DNA of 48,038 nucleotides from Desulfotomaculum sp. (GTDB lineage: Bacteria; Bacillota; Desulfotomaculia; Desulfotomaculales; Nap2-2B), in NCBI GenBank assembly GCA_003485325.1, contig DMZI01000016.1, positions 62,550 to 110,587 of the forward strand. The letters are read 5' to 3'. This document shows, one piece after another, positions 8,128 through 17,228 of this stretch (its first letter is position 1; every line of letters starts with the position of its first letter). A model generated the notes under the pieces. It saw nothing but the letters and a program-made list of their open reading frames with translations. It searched no databases and had not been told where the DNA came from. The position numbers and the translations under genes are program-made.

Positions 8128-10758
8128 TTAAGTTTCCCACGGGTTTCCTTCCACGAATTCAACTGCCGCCTTATTGGCCGAAATACGGATCAAAACATAA
8201 GGGCAGGTGATTACCTGCGCCGCAACCTGTCCGGGCGCAGGGCCGTCAATCCGGTAATAGATCTTTAATTTATCCTCTTCGCCGTAGATGCTGTTAACTT
8301 TTACACTGTAACCGGCCGTTGGTTTTTGCCCCGCGGCGATAAGCAGGTAGCTCCATTTGCCCGAGGTTTTCGATCCGGTATAAGACAGCGGGATGTTGGC
8401 GGATGCCCAATTCTTAATTTCCTGCGGAATGCTTTCGTCATTCGGGGATAAGAACTTGAAAGGCACAGACCATCCATACTGGCTAACAGGTGTGTAATAC
8501 GGCGATTTCATATCTTCGATCAGGTTCTTTGCTTTTTCCATTACATCGCTTGCCGGGTACTCTTTAATTAACTTTTGCAAGTAAGCGGCGTCGCCGGTGT
8601 ATGCGCCGAGCGCCAGCAAAGCGTCATCGGCCATTGTGCTGTCAGGGTATCTTTCTGCGAATTGCTGATAAGTCGAGATGACTTTCTCCCGAATCTCCAT
8701 TGGGTTGAAGGCAAACGAGGCGTCGTTTCCCCACTCGTCCAGACCGATGTAACAAAGCCCGGTTGAGTATAGCGCTCTGGCCTTCAACTCCGGCGCAGAT
8801 GACTGATCCTGATCAACCCGCTGGAAATACGGCAGGCTGTGATTGTAGTTAATCATCTCCCGGGCGAAATCGGCCATTTCAGCAGGAGCATGTCCGTAAC
8901 CCGTATCGTTGATATACCCCAGCCAGTTATAATACTGCCTTTCCCCGGCCCATAAGTGGTTATAGTAGAGCATCTCGTTATGATAAATGGCCGCCGCCAG
9001 ATTATATGAATCAACCGGAGCTTTGGACGCTTCCCACTGTGATTTCAAACCGTTCAGCTTCTTTGCATCGGCAAGCTGCTTTTCTACCGCGCCGCGGAAA
9101 TCGTATTTATCAACGTTGTAAAGGTCAAACGGAAAAACATATTTACCGGCAGGGTCAGCTTTCTGCTTTAAAAATTCCTCCAGGCTGGAGGACGCCTGCT
9201 GGAAATCATCCCGGCGGATTTCTTTTACAGCCAGGGAATAGTCAACATACGCATTAAGGGGCCGTTCCAGTTTGTTCAAGGACAGGGCTTTCAATTGGTC
9301 ATAGGTCATTTTTACATCAAGGATATAAACCAATCTGCCGCCTGCCGCGTAATTCATATCTCCGTCAGGTAAAAAGCGCGCTTTTTGCAGCGTTTTAACA
9401 GCGTCGGCGAAACGGCCCTTGATCTCGTAACAGCGAGCCAGGCGGTAAGCGGCGTCGTCCGTAGCCGGGTGGCGGGGAAATTCTACCAGGAATTTTTCCC
9501 AGCCTGGGATTTCCCGGTCGGGATTATACTCCTCGTCCCCGTAAGAAGATATCCAGACGGCGTCATACTGTTCTTCCGGCCGGTCTATCTCAAAATAAGA
9601 CTGCCCCCGTACTTCTTCGTATGCCTTGATCCCACTGCCCAGGTAGCTTTGAGGGTACTTTTGGCAGGCGTCTTTCAACAGCCGCCAGTCCGTGCCGCCA
9701 ACCCGGAAAACAGGATTTTCCTGAGCAAGGGGAGCCACAGCCATTCCATTTAAATCTGTTTCCCACACATACTGTTCCAGTGCCTTTTCCTGGCCCAAAT
9801 CAATATACAGGGCGGAAAGGGCTGCCTGGCGGCAGTACGCAGACGCTTCCTTTCCGGCTACTTTCCACAGCCAGTCAACCAGCCCCTTTTTAACTGCTCC
9901 TTCCGGCAGCCAGTGTGCGAAATCGGCGACTCTGCGGATCAAGTTTGCTTTTTCTCCGGGGGAAACAATACCTGAATAGAGACTGTCTATAGCCTCCAAT
10001 GATTTTGTTTCTCCAAGCCCGTAAAGGGTAAGAACTTGATCATAACGGTCAGTGGAGTTCGATTCCTTTTCCTGAATGCGCCACAGCCAGCCTGTGACGG
10101 CCGAACGGCCTTCTTCGGCAGGCTGCTTCCGGGCAACGGCACCAACAGACTGAATAAAAATCTGCCGGGCCATCGGGTTGGCCAGTTTGGTGTAAACCGT
10201 ATCCAGCCAGGGCACGGCTTCAGTTGTATCGGCAAAAATTTTTTGCCAGTTCTGTTCCATAAGCTGCTGGTAATTTCCGAAGAAATAATTTTCCTGCAAT
10301 GAAAGCAGCGTGCTGGTCAGATCAGCGGTGTTTTTGATGCGGGCGATTAAAACAGGAATCAGGTACCGGTCACAATTTGCTGCGTCATAGGTATTAATTT
10401 CTCTAGCCAGATGCGAAACCTGCACGTCCGTCATCAACTTAATCAGGACATCTGTAATGTTGTAGTCATTTATATTTTTATCCTTCAAATAATCCAGTAA
10501 AATTTGCGACGCTGCGGCATTAGGCCCCGGCAGGGTGCTAAACTCATCAACAACAGTTCTTAATTCCTGATCGTTTGTGGCCTTGTCCAGCTTTTTCCTT
10601 AAAGTGTCCAGGGACACACCTGCATTTGCCGCAGCACTAACGATAGGCCGGTTTTGTCCGGCCCGGACCTCCTGGAACTTTCCGGTTAACCCGGAGAAAA
10701 TGATAATCGCCAATAGCAAGATAACTGGAAAAGATGCTTTTGCTCCTGATTTATGCAT
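8128..10758 (-). CDS. Large exported protein with helical repeats and a PrcB-like C-terminus
   Basis: The 876-residue protein has an N-terminal membrane/signal segment (about residues 10-27: a hydrophobic run then GLTG), so it acts outside the membrane. The long middle part is alpha-helical with TPR/tetratricopeptide-like stretches, for example HPATDDAAYRLARCYEIKG (about 425-443) and a second at YPDSTMADDALLALG near 695, the outer-membrane-assembly or sol-style TPR pattern. The last 70 residues (PTAGYSVKVNSI, LKIYYRIDGPAPGQVAAQV, TCPYVLIRI) resemble the PrcB_C domain of a protease-complex subunit. I do not recognise the full architecture. It may be a scaffold for a surface complex. The gene is monocistronic on the minus strand, and its stop abuts an IS256 remnant, but the PrcB-like fold seems complete. 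Confidence 0.65.
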   Translation of the reverse strand: MHKSGAKASFPVILLLAIIIFSGLTGKFQEVRAGQNRPIVSAAANAGVSLDTLRKKLDKATNDQELRTVVDEFSTLPGPNAAASQILLDYLKDKNINDYNITDVLIKLMTDVQVSHLAREINTYDAANCDRYLIPVLIARIKNTADLTSTLLSLQENYFFGNYQQLMEQNWQKIFADTTEAVPWLDTVYTKLANPMARQIFIQSVGAVARKQPAEEGRSAVTGWLWRIQEKESNSTDRYDQVLTLYGLGETKSLEAIDSLYSGIVSPGEKANLIRRVADFAHWLPEGAVKKGLVDWLWKVAGKEASAYCRQAALSALYIDLGQEKALEQYVWETDLNGMAVAPLAQENPVFRVGGTDWRLLKDACQKYPQSYLGSGIKAYEEVRGQSYFEIDRPEEQYDAVWISSYGDEEYNPDREIPGWEKFLVEFPRHPATDDAAYRLARCYEIKGRFADAVKTLQKARFLPDGDMNYAAGGRLVYILDVKMTYDQLKALSLNKLERPLNAYVDYSLAVKEIRRDDFQQASSSLEEFLKQKADPAGKYVFPFDLYNVDKYDFRGAVEKQLADAKKLNGLKSQWEASKAPVDSYNLAAAIYHNEMLYYNHLWAGERQYYNWLGYINDTGYGHAPAEMADFAREMINYNHSLPYFQRVDQDQSSAPELKARALYSTGLCYIGLDEWGNDASFAFNPMEIREKVISTYQQFAERYPDSTMADDALLALGAYTGDAAYLQKLIKEYPASDVMEKAKNLIEDMKSPYYTPVSQYGWSVPFKFLSPNDESIPQEIKNWASANIPLSYTGSKTSGKWSYLLIAAGQKPTAGYSVKVNSIYGEEDKLKIYYRIDGPAPGQVAAQVITCPYVLIRISANKAAVEFVEGNPWET

Positions 10759-11228
10759 CCCAGCCGCCTCCGTATTTGCTCTTGATTAATCAGTAGTTTA
10801 ATGAGCCGTTAAAATGAATTTTATTCTTTATTCCCTTCGTGGGCTTGTCCGGAAACTTACTATTATATTCCATACCAGCATATTACCTTCCAGTTCTTAA
10901 AGCAAATAAAAATAAAAAAACAGCTCTTGATTAAGACCAGTTTCCTTTTTTAGTTTTTAGCAGGCGGGAAAGAAGTCCGCCGGGACCGCGTTGAGCAAAG
11001 GAATCTACGTGCGTAGAAACAGATGGTATTTTATTTTATTCATTAATTTTAAGTTTCTTATTCACAGGCTTATTCCTCCTGTACAACACCTAAATATTCA
11101 AGGAGTTCCCTGACAAGTCTAATCTGATAAGATCTTATCAATTCGCACTCCATTAGAAGCGATGCCGGTATTCAAAAGAGAATGCGCGTCGGAAGGTCAA
11201 CAGTCCTGTCCCTCGTTCCCTTCCTTCT
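10759..11228. other. Intergenic region downstream of the helicase operon
   Basis: There is no intact gene. The region holds a 47-bp degenerate copy of part of the helicase gene (10963-11009). On the minus strand at about 11073-11156 there is a 27-codon frame (MECELIRSYQIRLVREL...) of unknown nature, probably a gene remnant. The rest is A/T-rich. Confidence 0.5.
10963..11009 (-). repeat. Remnant copy of a helicase gene segment
   Basis: This 47-bp block aligns without gaps to 12146-12192 inside the helicase gene, 39 of 47 bases identical. Read on the minus strand it encodes VDSFAQRGPGGLLSR, against VDSFPQRSPGGLLSR in the helicase. It is flanked by A/T-rich non-coding sequence. It therefore looks like a scar of a second, related helicase gene, or of a partial duplication. 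Confidence 0.7.
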
Positions 11229-13844
11229 TTAAAGGAGGTCACGTACCTGGTAAACGCAGCGGCAGGCGGGGCTATGGGAGCATACTGCCAGAGGACCGTA
11301 TTTTGATGGGATCACCTTCAAGAGGTGGCCGGCCGGGCAGGTCAGCCCATCTGCAGTCAGGTAACCTTCTATAATTTCCAAAGTGAGCCTGGCAGCCGGA
11401 AAATCGCAGCGTGGGTAGGCGGAGCAGCCCATAAAGTAACCCCCGCCGGTCCCCGCGCGTATGGTCAATGGGGTGCCGCAGAGGGGGCAGGTAAACTGGT
11501 TTTCTACGTACGCCCGCAAGCCCGCGTAGCGTCTCCCGCCAAATCCTCCGCGCAGGTCCATCTCCAGCAGATAGAGCAATGTGCGGCAGACCCTCTCTCC
11601 AGTCATCCGTACGCTGAAGTGATCCACCTTGCCGTCTTCCGGCCAGGGGGTTCCGTACCAGAAGATGTCCCTATTCACCGAAGTCAGCGGCGTCCTGACG
11701 GCAGTATGTCTTACAGTGTAAGGCCGCAGTTCAGGCGGCCAGATCAAAGGCCTGCCGACGCGCAGGGAAAGGCGCACGCCGCGCTCCTGCGCCTGCCGCA
11801 GGACGTTCACTATCTGTCTCTCCGGCGGGCCGGCTGTGCCGGGCCAGTCAACCTGAACAGACTCGGCCGGGCGGATATCCGCCTCCCAGGCTTCCAGGGC
11901 TGCCCGTCGTCCTGTATGACATTCAATTTCCATTTTATTACCCGTAATGCGACCAGGCAGGGCGGCCAGCAGTTCTCTGCCCCTGATTACCCGGCCGTTT
12001 TCCCTGATGAAGCGAAAAAGCCCGCATACGGCGGAGTCACCAGGCAGCCTGCTTTCCAGAAAATCGCGGCAGGCGAGGACGAAAAGCTTGCCCCGCGCCC
12101 TGGTGACGGCAACGTTAATCAGACGCAGCCCTGCGCTTCCTTCCCGGCGGGAAAGCAGTCCGCCGGGGCTGCGCTGGGGGAAGGAGTCTACGAGGTCAAG
12201 CACCACCGCGTCCTGTTCCGCTCCCTGAAAGCGATGGACCGTGGCGGCCACCAAGCCGGCAGCCTCACTGCGGATACCGGCGCTTCCTAAAAGTCCTGTC
12301 GTCAACACGTTAAGCAGCCTGGCCTGGGCAGCGTAGGGCGTGAGCAAGCCCACCGTAAGGCCACCCAACCTGATCTGCCTGGCCAGTATCAAAGCCAGGA
12401 AAGCTGACAAGGGGTTGAAGCGGGAAGAACCATGCCGGTAGCAGAAAGCAGGCAGATCACTAAGATCCACCAGCGTCAGCGCTGCTTCCGGACACGGTCC
12501 GGCAGCGGCCAGAGCGGCGCGTCCGTATGTTTCGGGAGCATTATAAAGCAACCCCCCATAGACATAGTCGTTCACAAACCCGGCAATGGCCGGATGCATC
12601 CTCCGCTGCAGACGCAGCACGGCAATATCCGGCGCCTGCCCTTTTTCAAAAGAGGCCGTGATCCCGGTTTCCTCAAAGATGTCGCGCTTCAGCCATCGTT
12701 CCACCCCCGGCGTCCCGGCCAGAGCTATCGGAGCCAACTGGCGGAAGTCGCCGCTTATAACCAGCTTACTGCCTGCCAGGGAGGCGGCGAAAAACACCTG
12801 GGGGATATAGGCCATGCTGGCCTCATCCAGCAGCACGACGTCATAGTGGTCCCTATAAATAACCGGATCAGTGGCCGCAGTGGACAACGTGCAGCCGACT
12901 ACCCGCGCTGCCCGGCAAACTTGCGCCCCTGCTTCTTTAAGGTTCTCCCTGAGGTTTCGCAAGGCCCGTTCCACTTCGGTCAGGCGTTCTCCCCGGGCGC
13001 CGCCGGCGCGCAAACCGGCCAGCAGTTCGCCGCGCTCGTTCTCCAGTTCCCTGAGCGACTCCCATATTTCCGGACAGCCGGCGGCAGCCAGGCTGGAGGC
13101 CAGCAGGCCGCTTTGCAGCAACTGCGGCAGCCTGGCCCAGCCGTAACGGGCCACCATGCCAGAAGAAAAAGGAGCTCCGATCCGGGTCGCAGCCCTGAGC
13201 ACTGCGCCGTCCACAGCCACATTGGCATGGGACAGGATCAATACGCGGCTGCCCTGTTCGAAAAAGAGCTTTGCAATTTGGGCCAGGGTTTCGGTCTTGC
13301 CGGTGCCGGGCGGCCCCCAGATAAAGGTGATTTCTCTTCCGCCGGCCAGGCGTGACGCTTCTTCCTGGGCGCCGGCGGCGTCGGATGGCGAAACGTAACG
13401 CCGCTGACGTACCGGCGCTTTCTTCAGAACGGCCAGGGCCATTTGTAAATTTCTCTCCGGTGTTTCGCTCAGCCGCTCCTGCAGGGCGGTCAGCAAAAAC
13501 CAGGGTTCACAAAATACTTCTGCACGCTCTAAAAGTTCACCCATGTTCTCATGGAGCGCCAGAGTTAACTCTGAGCCGCGCACGGTCACCACTTCTCCCC
13601 CGGTTTCACGGGAGCCGCAGCGCAGTCGCACCGGCGCGCCGTCCGGAAGAAAGGCCTCCACCTCCAGGTCGAAGGCATAAAGAAACCCCTCCCGGCCCCG
13701 GCAAACCAGAACTCCGTCCAGGACCACCAAGGGGCGGCCTCCCTCATTGCGCAGGTATTCTATTTCTTCCGCCAGCGCCCCGTTGAAGGCATCGATTAAT
13801 TCAGGAAGCGTGCAAAAAGGCGCCTCACTTTTTAGATCATCCAT
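11229..13844 (-). CDS. SF1 (Upf1/Dna2-like) helicase with PLD-like region and topoisomerase-type zinc ribbons
   Basis: The 871-residue protein has superfamily 1B helicase motifs: I as GPPGTGKT (about 180), II as LLDEAS (about 338), III as GDFRQLAP (about 363), V as VHRFQGAEQD (about 536) and VI as VAVTRARGK (about 581). An N-terminal roughly 170 residues precedes motif I. After the motor comes a region with DIFWYGTPW and a following VRMTGE, like the C-terminal half of a phospholipase-D-type nuclease domain, but the HxK catalytic pair is not visible. The tail has CPLCG...CSAYPRCDF, a topoisomerase I-type zinc ribbon, and a second half-ribbon (CPAGH...CSHSPAC). It is the last gene of the minus-strand ATPase operon, 70 bp after the second ATPase. 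Related helicases occur in phage-defence loci. The GC content is visibly above that of the flanks. Confidence 0.8.
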   Translation of the reverse strand: MDDLKSEAPFCTLPELIDAFNGALAEEIEYLRNEGGRPLVVLDGVLVCRGREGFLYAFDLEVEAFLPDGAPVRLRCGSRETGGEVVTVRGSELTLALHENMGELLERAEVFCEPWFLLTALQERLSETPERNLQMALAVLKKAPVRQRRYVSPSDAAGAQEEASRLAGGREITFIWGPPGTGKTETLAQIAKLFFEQGSRVLILSHANVAVDGAVLRAATRIGAPFSSGMVARYGWARLPQLLQSGLLASSLAAAGCPEIWESLRELENERGELLAGLRAGGARGERLTEVERALRNLRENLKEAGAQVCRAARVVGCTLSTAATDPVIYRDHYDVVLLDEASMAYIPQVFFAASLAGSKLVISGDFRQLAPIALAGTPGVERWLKRDIFEETGITASFEKGQAPDIAVLRLQRRMHPAIAGFVNDYVYGGLLYNAPETYGRAALAAAGPCPEAALTLVDLSDLPAFCYRHGSSRFNPLSAFLALILARQIRLGGLTVGLLTPYAAQARLLNVLTTGLLGSAGIRSEAAGLVAATVHRFQGAEQDAVVLDLVDSFPQRSPGGLLSRREGSAGLRLINVAVTRARGKLFVLACRDFLESRLPGDSAVCGLFRFIRENGRVIRGRELLAALPGRITGNKMEIECHTGRRAALEAWEADIRPAESVQVDWPGTAGPPERQIVNVLRQAQERGVRLSLRVGRPLIWPPELRPYTVRHTAVRTPLTSVNRDIFWYGTPWPEDGKVDHFSVRMTGERVCRTLLYLLEMDLRGGFGGRRYAGLRAYVENQFTCPLCGTPLTIRAGTGGGYFMGCSAYPRCDFPAARLTLEIIEGYLTADGLTCPAGHLLKVIPSKYGPLAVCSHSPACRCVYQVRDLL

Positions 13845-13914
13845 TATAAACCATTATAAATATTATAAATATCGTCCGTATGGGTATAGGTTCCGGGTCC
13901 GTAAATATTCATGC

Positions 13915-15156
13915 TTATGATCTTTTAACTGTTAAATCTTCATTTCCAGCTTCATTGTCCGGAAAATCGTCAGGAAGGAGTTCCTCCGGCATAACCGTTT
14001 CAATCTCCGGCTTGCCGCCATAGAGATACTGGAGGTCCAGCCACTCCACCAGGGCGCGGATCACCGTGCGTAGGGGCCGGTCAGCTGGAATACCCGCAGT
14101 GGCCGGACCAATGTCTTCCGGCGCCTGCCAGTCATAGGCCAGGGCGTGCTGGTCGCGGACGGCCTGAAGCATACGTCGGACATCAAAGGCGGAGAGGGTA
14201 TCCAGAAAGAGGTTTTCTTTTAAAAAACTGCTGAAAACTTCCCGCACCGTGGGGATGTCGTACTGCCTGTCTTTAGCCGCCAGTTTCTGCGGCACGTTGT
14301 CATAGTCGCTGTTTTTCTGCTTCCAGATCAATTCCGACCAGAGGTTGGATGAAGCCGAAAATACTGTGTAAGTCGCCGTCATGCCGAAAGAGGGCGCCAT
14401 AAAGCGGGCGGCGTTCAGATAGGCGTTGGTCCTAGCCGTGATGCCCAGATACATCAACTGTTCAAACTCGTCAAAAAGGATCGCCCACCCGGCGTAACCG
14501 GCGGCCTGGATCAGGCGGGAAAGAAAACGGAAGTAATCGAATGAGTGTTCTTTTACCTTAAAAGGAGTGAGAGACAGCGCCTTCCCGAAGTTAAGGCGGT
14601 GGATGGATTTCAGCTGTGCGTTGGGAACGAAGTCGCCCGATAAATCGCTGGCCAGAATATGTTGGTTGTAGGCGTCACCGCTGCCGTCCAGATAGTTTTT
14701 CAACACGACCTCAAGTTTCGGGTGCAGGTTGCGGGCAGCGTAGTTCAGTATCTCATCCGCCTGATCGCTCCCCGGCTGCAGTGTTTCCAGCAAGGACACA
14801 AAACCTGGTTGGGAGCAGCCCGGCAGGTACAGGCCGGCCGCCGCCCGGCGGTACAGGCGGTCCAGTTTATCAAAAGGAGTTTCTTTGGAAAGCGATATGA
14901 AGCTGACGGCAAAGTTCATCTTTTCCGCCTTTTGTGCGATAATGTTCAGAAAATGCGTTTTACCGTTTCCGAAATTACCCTTAATCACCAGGGGAAGAAC
15001 GTCGCCGCCGGAGCGCACACGCTCCAGTTCGCGCCCTACGCGCTCACACGCGGCCTCACGCCCGTAAGAAAAAATGGCGCTCAAGCTGCGGGAGGAAACT
15101 CCTGAACGCAGGCATTCAATAATCTGCCTGGCTGCAAAATTTTCTATTCCATTCAC
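13915..15156 (-). CDS. P-loop ATPase, DUF2791 / BrxD-like (second of pair)
   Basis: The 413-residue STAND/AAA-like ATPase opens with AARQIIECLRSGVSSRSLSAIFSYGRE, split here as IIECLRSGVSS then SYGRE, which is the start pattern of DUF2791 proteins such as BrxD of BREX systems. Walker A is GNFGNGKTH (about residues 60-68) and Walker B is ILFDEFEQL (about 224-232). A sensor-like TVFSASSNLW follows. The likely start is the GTG at 15156, because a TAA lies just upstream in frame. The gene overlaps the preceding ATPase gene by 41 bp, implying coupled translation. It is related to that ATPase (GKTHxL, then LDxLYRxA in both), so the two may form a mixed ring. BrxD itself is thought to load a helicase, and a helicase gene follows here. 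Confidence 0.75.
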   Translation of the reverse strand: MNGIENFAARQIIECLRSGVSSRSLSAIFSYGREAACERVGRELERVRSGGDVLPLVIKGNFGNGKTHFLNIIAQKAEKMNFAVSFISLSKETPFDKLDRLYRRAAAGLYLPGCSQPGFVSLLETLQPGSDQADEILNYAARNLHPKLEVVLKNYLDGSGDAYNQHILASDLSGDFVPNAQLKSIHRLNFGKALSLTPFKVKEHSFDYFRFLSRLIQAAGYAGWAILFDEFEQLMYLGITARTNAYLNAARFMAPSFGMTATYTVFSASSNLWSELIWKQKNSDYDNVPQKLAAKDRQYDIPTVREVFSSFLKENLFLDTLSAFDVRRMLQAVRDQHALAYDWQAPEDIGPATAGIPADRPLRTVIRALVEWLDLQYLYGGKPEIETVMPEELLPDDFPDNEAGNEDLTVKRS

Positions 15157-16357
15157 CTCCCGCTTCGGATTGGCTGATTATTGCCTCCACCACCCGCCGT
15201 ACAGGCGAGAACATGCTGACGTTTTCCAACAGGCAGTGAAAATCTTCCTGCCGCAAGTTTGAGTTGAGGCTTAAGACATCATTCATTCTTTGCTGAAGTT
15301 CCAGGCATGTTCCGACAGTAAAAAATTCCTTAACTATGAGATCCTGGTTGACAAGGTCGGCAAATATATTCGGACGCGTCCCCGAGACTTCTTTCTGGAT
15401 ACGCATCCACAGCGCTTCGTATGATTTAAAGCCTTCCCTTTCATTATGGATTAGTTCCGTCCGCCCGGCAAAGATAAAAAACGCCCCCTCAAATCCGGCA
15501 AAGTCATCCACCAACTGCCGCAGGCTCTCGTAAACTTCATTGCGGGCGGCTCTGCCGTAGAGCGCCCGCCCTTCCGGCCCGCGCTCCGTCAGCGCATCCA
15601 GGTCGTCCACCGCCACAAAAAGTCCCCGGTGGCCGCAGAGGCGCAGTAAACAAAGGAAAGACGCCATCATGTACCTGGCGTTGTACTTGTCAATGCGGGT
15701 AAAGATCTTCAAAGGCTTTAAAGCCCTGGCCGGCAGGGGGCGGCTCTTGAGCCATTCCTGAAGGATTTCTTTCTGCCCGTCCGCCAGACGGCGCGAGCCC
15801 AAGTAGTGGGCACAGAGCTGAGTAAAAGCCAGGGCAAAGTTGTGGTTTATCTTCCTGTTCCGGTAAAGAGCGTCCAGTTCTTCTTGAATATCACGCCGCA
15901 AACTGTCCGCCGCCCGGCCCTGTTCTTGCGCCCAGCTGAAGAAATCCTGTCCCGGCGCAAGTTGCCCGGCTTGGTAGCCGAAGCGTCCGATCAAAGCAAT
16001 GCAGTATGCTGCCACCAGGTTTTCTACATCCACAGCGTCCAGCACAGCCTGGTAGAGCGAGTCAAACTTATTCAGACGCAGCTGGCGGGCATTCGCGGAA
16101 AAGGTGATATAACCCAGTCGCCGGGCCTCTTCCAGGGTTAAAAGAAGAGTGTGTGTTTTCCCCGAGCCCGGCTTGCCGGTAAGAAACTTCACCTTGCTGC
16201 CGCCGCAGGCGATATAGTCGTTCAGGTAGTAGTCCCGCCAGGAATTCCAGATTCCTGCCCGCTCTCCCAGCGTGATGGCTTTAAGCACGCTCAAATCCGG
16301 CGGCGGGCTGCCCCGCTGCAAACTTTTCAATGCTTCTTCCCTGACTGCCGGTTCCAC
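15116..16357 (-). CDS. P-loop ATPase, DUF2791-like (first of pair)
   Basis: The protein has 413 residues, exactly the length of its neighbour. Walker A is TGKPGSGKTH (about residues 56-65) and Walker B is LFVAVDDLDAL (about 245-255), with FFIFAGRTEL as a sensor strand. After Walker A it shares the spacing and the FDSLYQAV helix with the second ATPase, so the two are paralogues that have diverged strongly. It starts 3 bp after the stop of the 264-aa gene. The likely role is energy-dependent assembly on DNA with its partner ATPase; this is inferred from the family only. It could also be viewed as an Orc/Cdc6-like or STAND ATPase. Confidence 0.7.
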   Translation of the reverse strand: MEPAVREEALKSLQRGSPPPDLSVLKAITLGERAGIWNSWRDYYLNDYIACGGSKVKFLTGKPGSGKTHTLLLTLEEARRLGYITFSANARQLRLNKFDSLYQAVLDAVDVENLVAAYCIALIGRFGYQAGQLAPGQDFFSWAQEQGRAADSLRRDIQEELDALYRNRKINHNFALAFTQLCAHYLGSRRLADGQKEILQEWLKSRPLPARALKPLKIFTRIDKYNARYMMASFLCLLRLCGHRGLFVAVDDLDALTERGPEGRALYGRAARNEVYESLRQLVDDFAGFEGAFFIFAGRTELIHNEREGFKSYEALWMRIQKEVSGTRPNIFADLVNQDLIVKEFFTVGTCLELQQRMNDVLSLNSNLRQEDFHCLLENVSMFSPVRRVVEAIISQSEAGGEWNRKFCSQADY

Positions 16358-16360
16358 CGG

Positions 16361-17155
16361 CTATCCCTCCCTGTAGAACTTCATCACACCGAGACGCTGG
16401 GGTTGTCCCTGGGCGTCCAGAACCACCAGCGCCTGCCTGTTGTTGCGTACGTTGCCCAGCCAGAGCCGCCTGCCGTCCGGCGTGTTCATCAGGCCGCTTT
16501 TCAGCACACGGTGCAGGTCGAAGGCAAAAAGCTGAGCCGGATAATCGCGTTTCTGACGGGGCAGCGGTGTAAGAGTATTATATACGTCTTTTATAAGAAC
16601 TTCCTGTTCGCTAACTTCAATTTTTGTCTTGGCGATTTGTTTGGCCATTTCCGTATCGTAAGCCAGCGCCAGAGACTGGAGAAAGCGTTGGGCGTCAAAG
16701 GAAGCCGCATTTAAGCGATCGATGCTTTTCTTTAAGTATCCGGCCAGAACACGGGGGCGCAGGTTGCGGTAAACCCGGTCGTCGATGGTGACCATTTCTT
16801 TTTCCGGCAGCACCCGTACTTTAAAGGGTAGGACTTCATAAACAGGGTATTCCGCTTCTACAGCCAAACTTTCCTCTGCCAGAGCATCCATGAAGCCCCG
16901 GTGAAATTCTTCCTGCAGATAAGATTGCATATTGAATGTCGGTATTTGCTCCGACAGATCCTGCAGTATTTCCTGCTGTCTGTCCAGCAGTTCCTCATAG
17001 CGGGCCAGCGCTTGCCGCATAGCTTCCAGGTTGCCATCGTCGCCCGCAGTTTTTATGCGTCTGACCACGTTAACCATACTGCGGTGGGTGTTGTTGAGGT
17101 TTTTAAAGCCATCCTGCAGCGTCAGATCCAAAAAATCATCAAGAGTCTTCGACAT
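16361..17155 (-). CDS. Unknown 264-aa protein, first gene of the ATPase-helicase operon
   Basis: I do not recognise this protein. It is soluble and largely alpha-helical. Residues about 20-105 look like a helical bundle or coiled coil (MVNVVRRIKTAGDDGN, MRQALARYEELLDRQQEIL, DLSEQIPTF). The middle part has short strands (VYEVLPFKVRVLPEKEMVTIDDRVYR), then helices, and the C-terminus is a small beta domain (LWLGNVRNNRQALVVLDAQG). No catalytic motif is visible. Its fixed position before the two ATPases suggests a substrate-recognition or clamp subunit. No classic ribosome site is visible; a GGGGG lies about 13 nt upstream of the ATG. The promoter must lie within the 73 bp after the GGDEF gene stop, where TATTAT-like -10 sequences occur. 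Confidence 0.6.
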   Translation of the reverse strand: MSKTLDDFLDLTLQDGFKNLNNTHRSMVNVVRRIKTAGDDGNLEAMRQALARYEELLDRQQEILQDLSEQIPTFNMQSYLQEEFHRGFMDALAEESLAVEAEYPVYEVLPFKVRVLPEKEMVTIDDRVYRNLRPRVLAGYLKKSIDRLNAASFDAQRFLQSLALAYDTEMAKQIAKTKIEVSEQEVLIKDVYNTLTPLPRQKRDYPAQLFAFDLHRVLKSGLMNTPDGRRLWLGNVRNNRQALVVLDAQGQPQRLGVMKFYREG

Positions 17156-17228
17156 ATAATAAAAAAACCCCCAAAAATCTGATATAATAGAATACCATTC
17201 TCCAGGGGCTGTATATTATCCTTCTATT

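Noticed and set aside
11325..13355. Long plus-strand open frames (321 and 307 codons) antisense to the helicase gene
   Set aside because: They are mirror frames caused by the GC-rich codon use of the helicase; they are rich in Arg, Pro and Ala, have no ribosome site and no family pattern.
13915..16357. Full BREX locus
   Set aside because: Only BrxD-like ATPases and a helicase are present; PglZ, PglX, BrxC and BrxL-like genes are not in the flanks.
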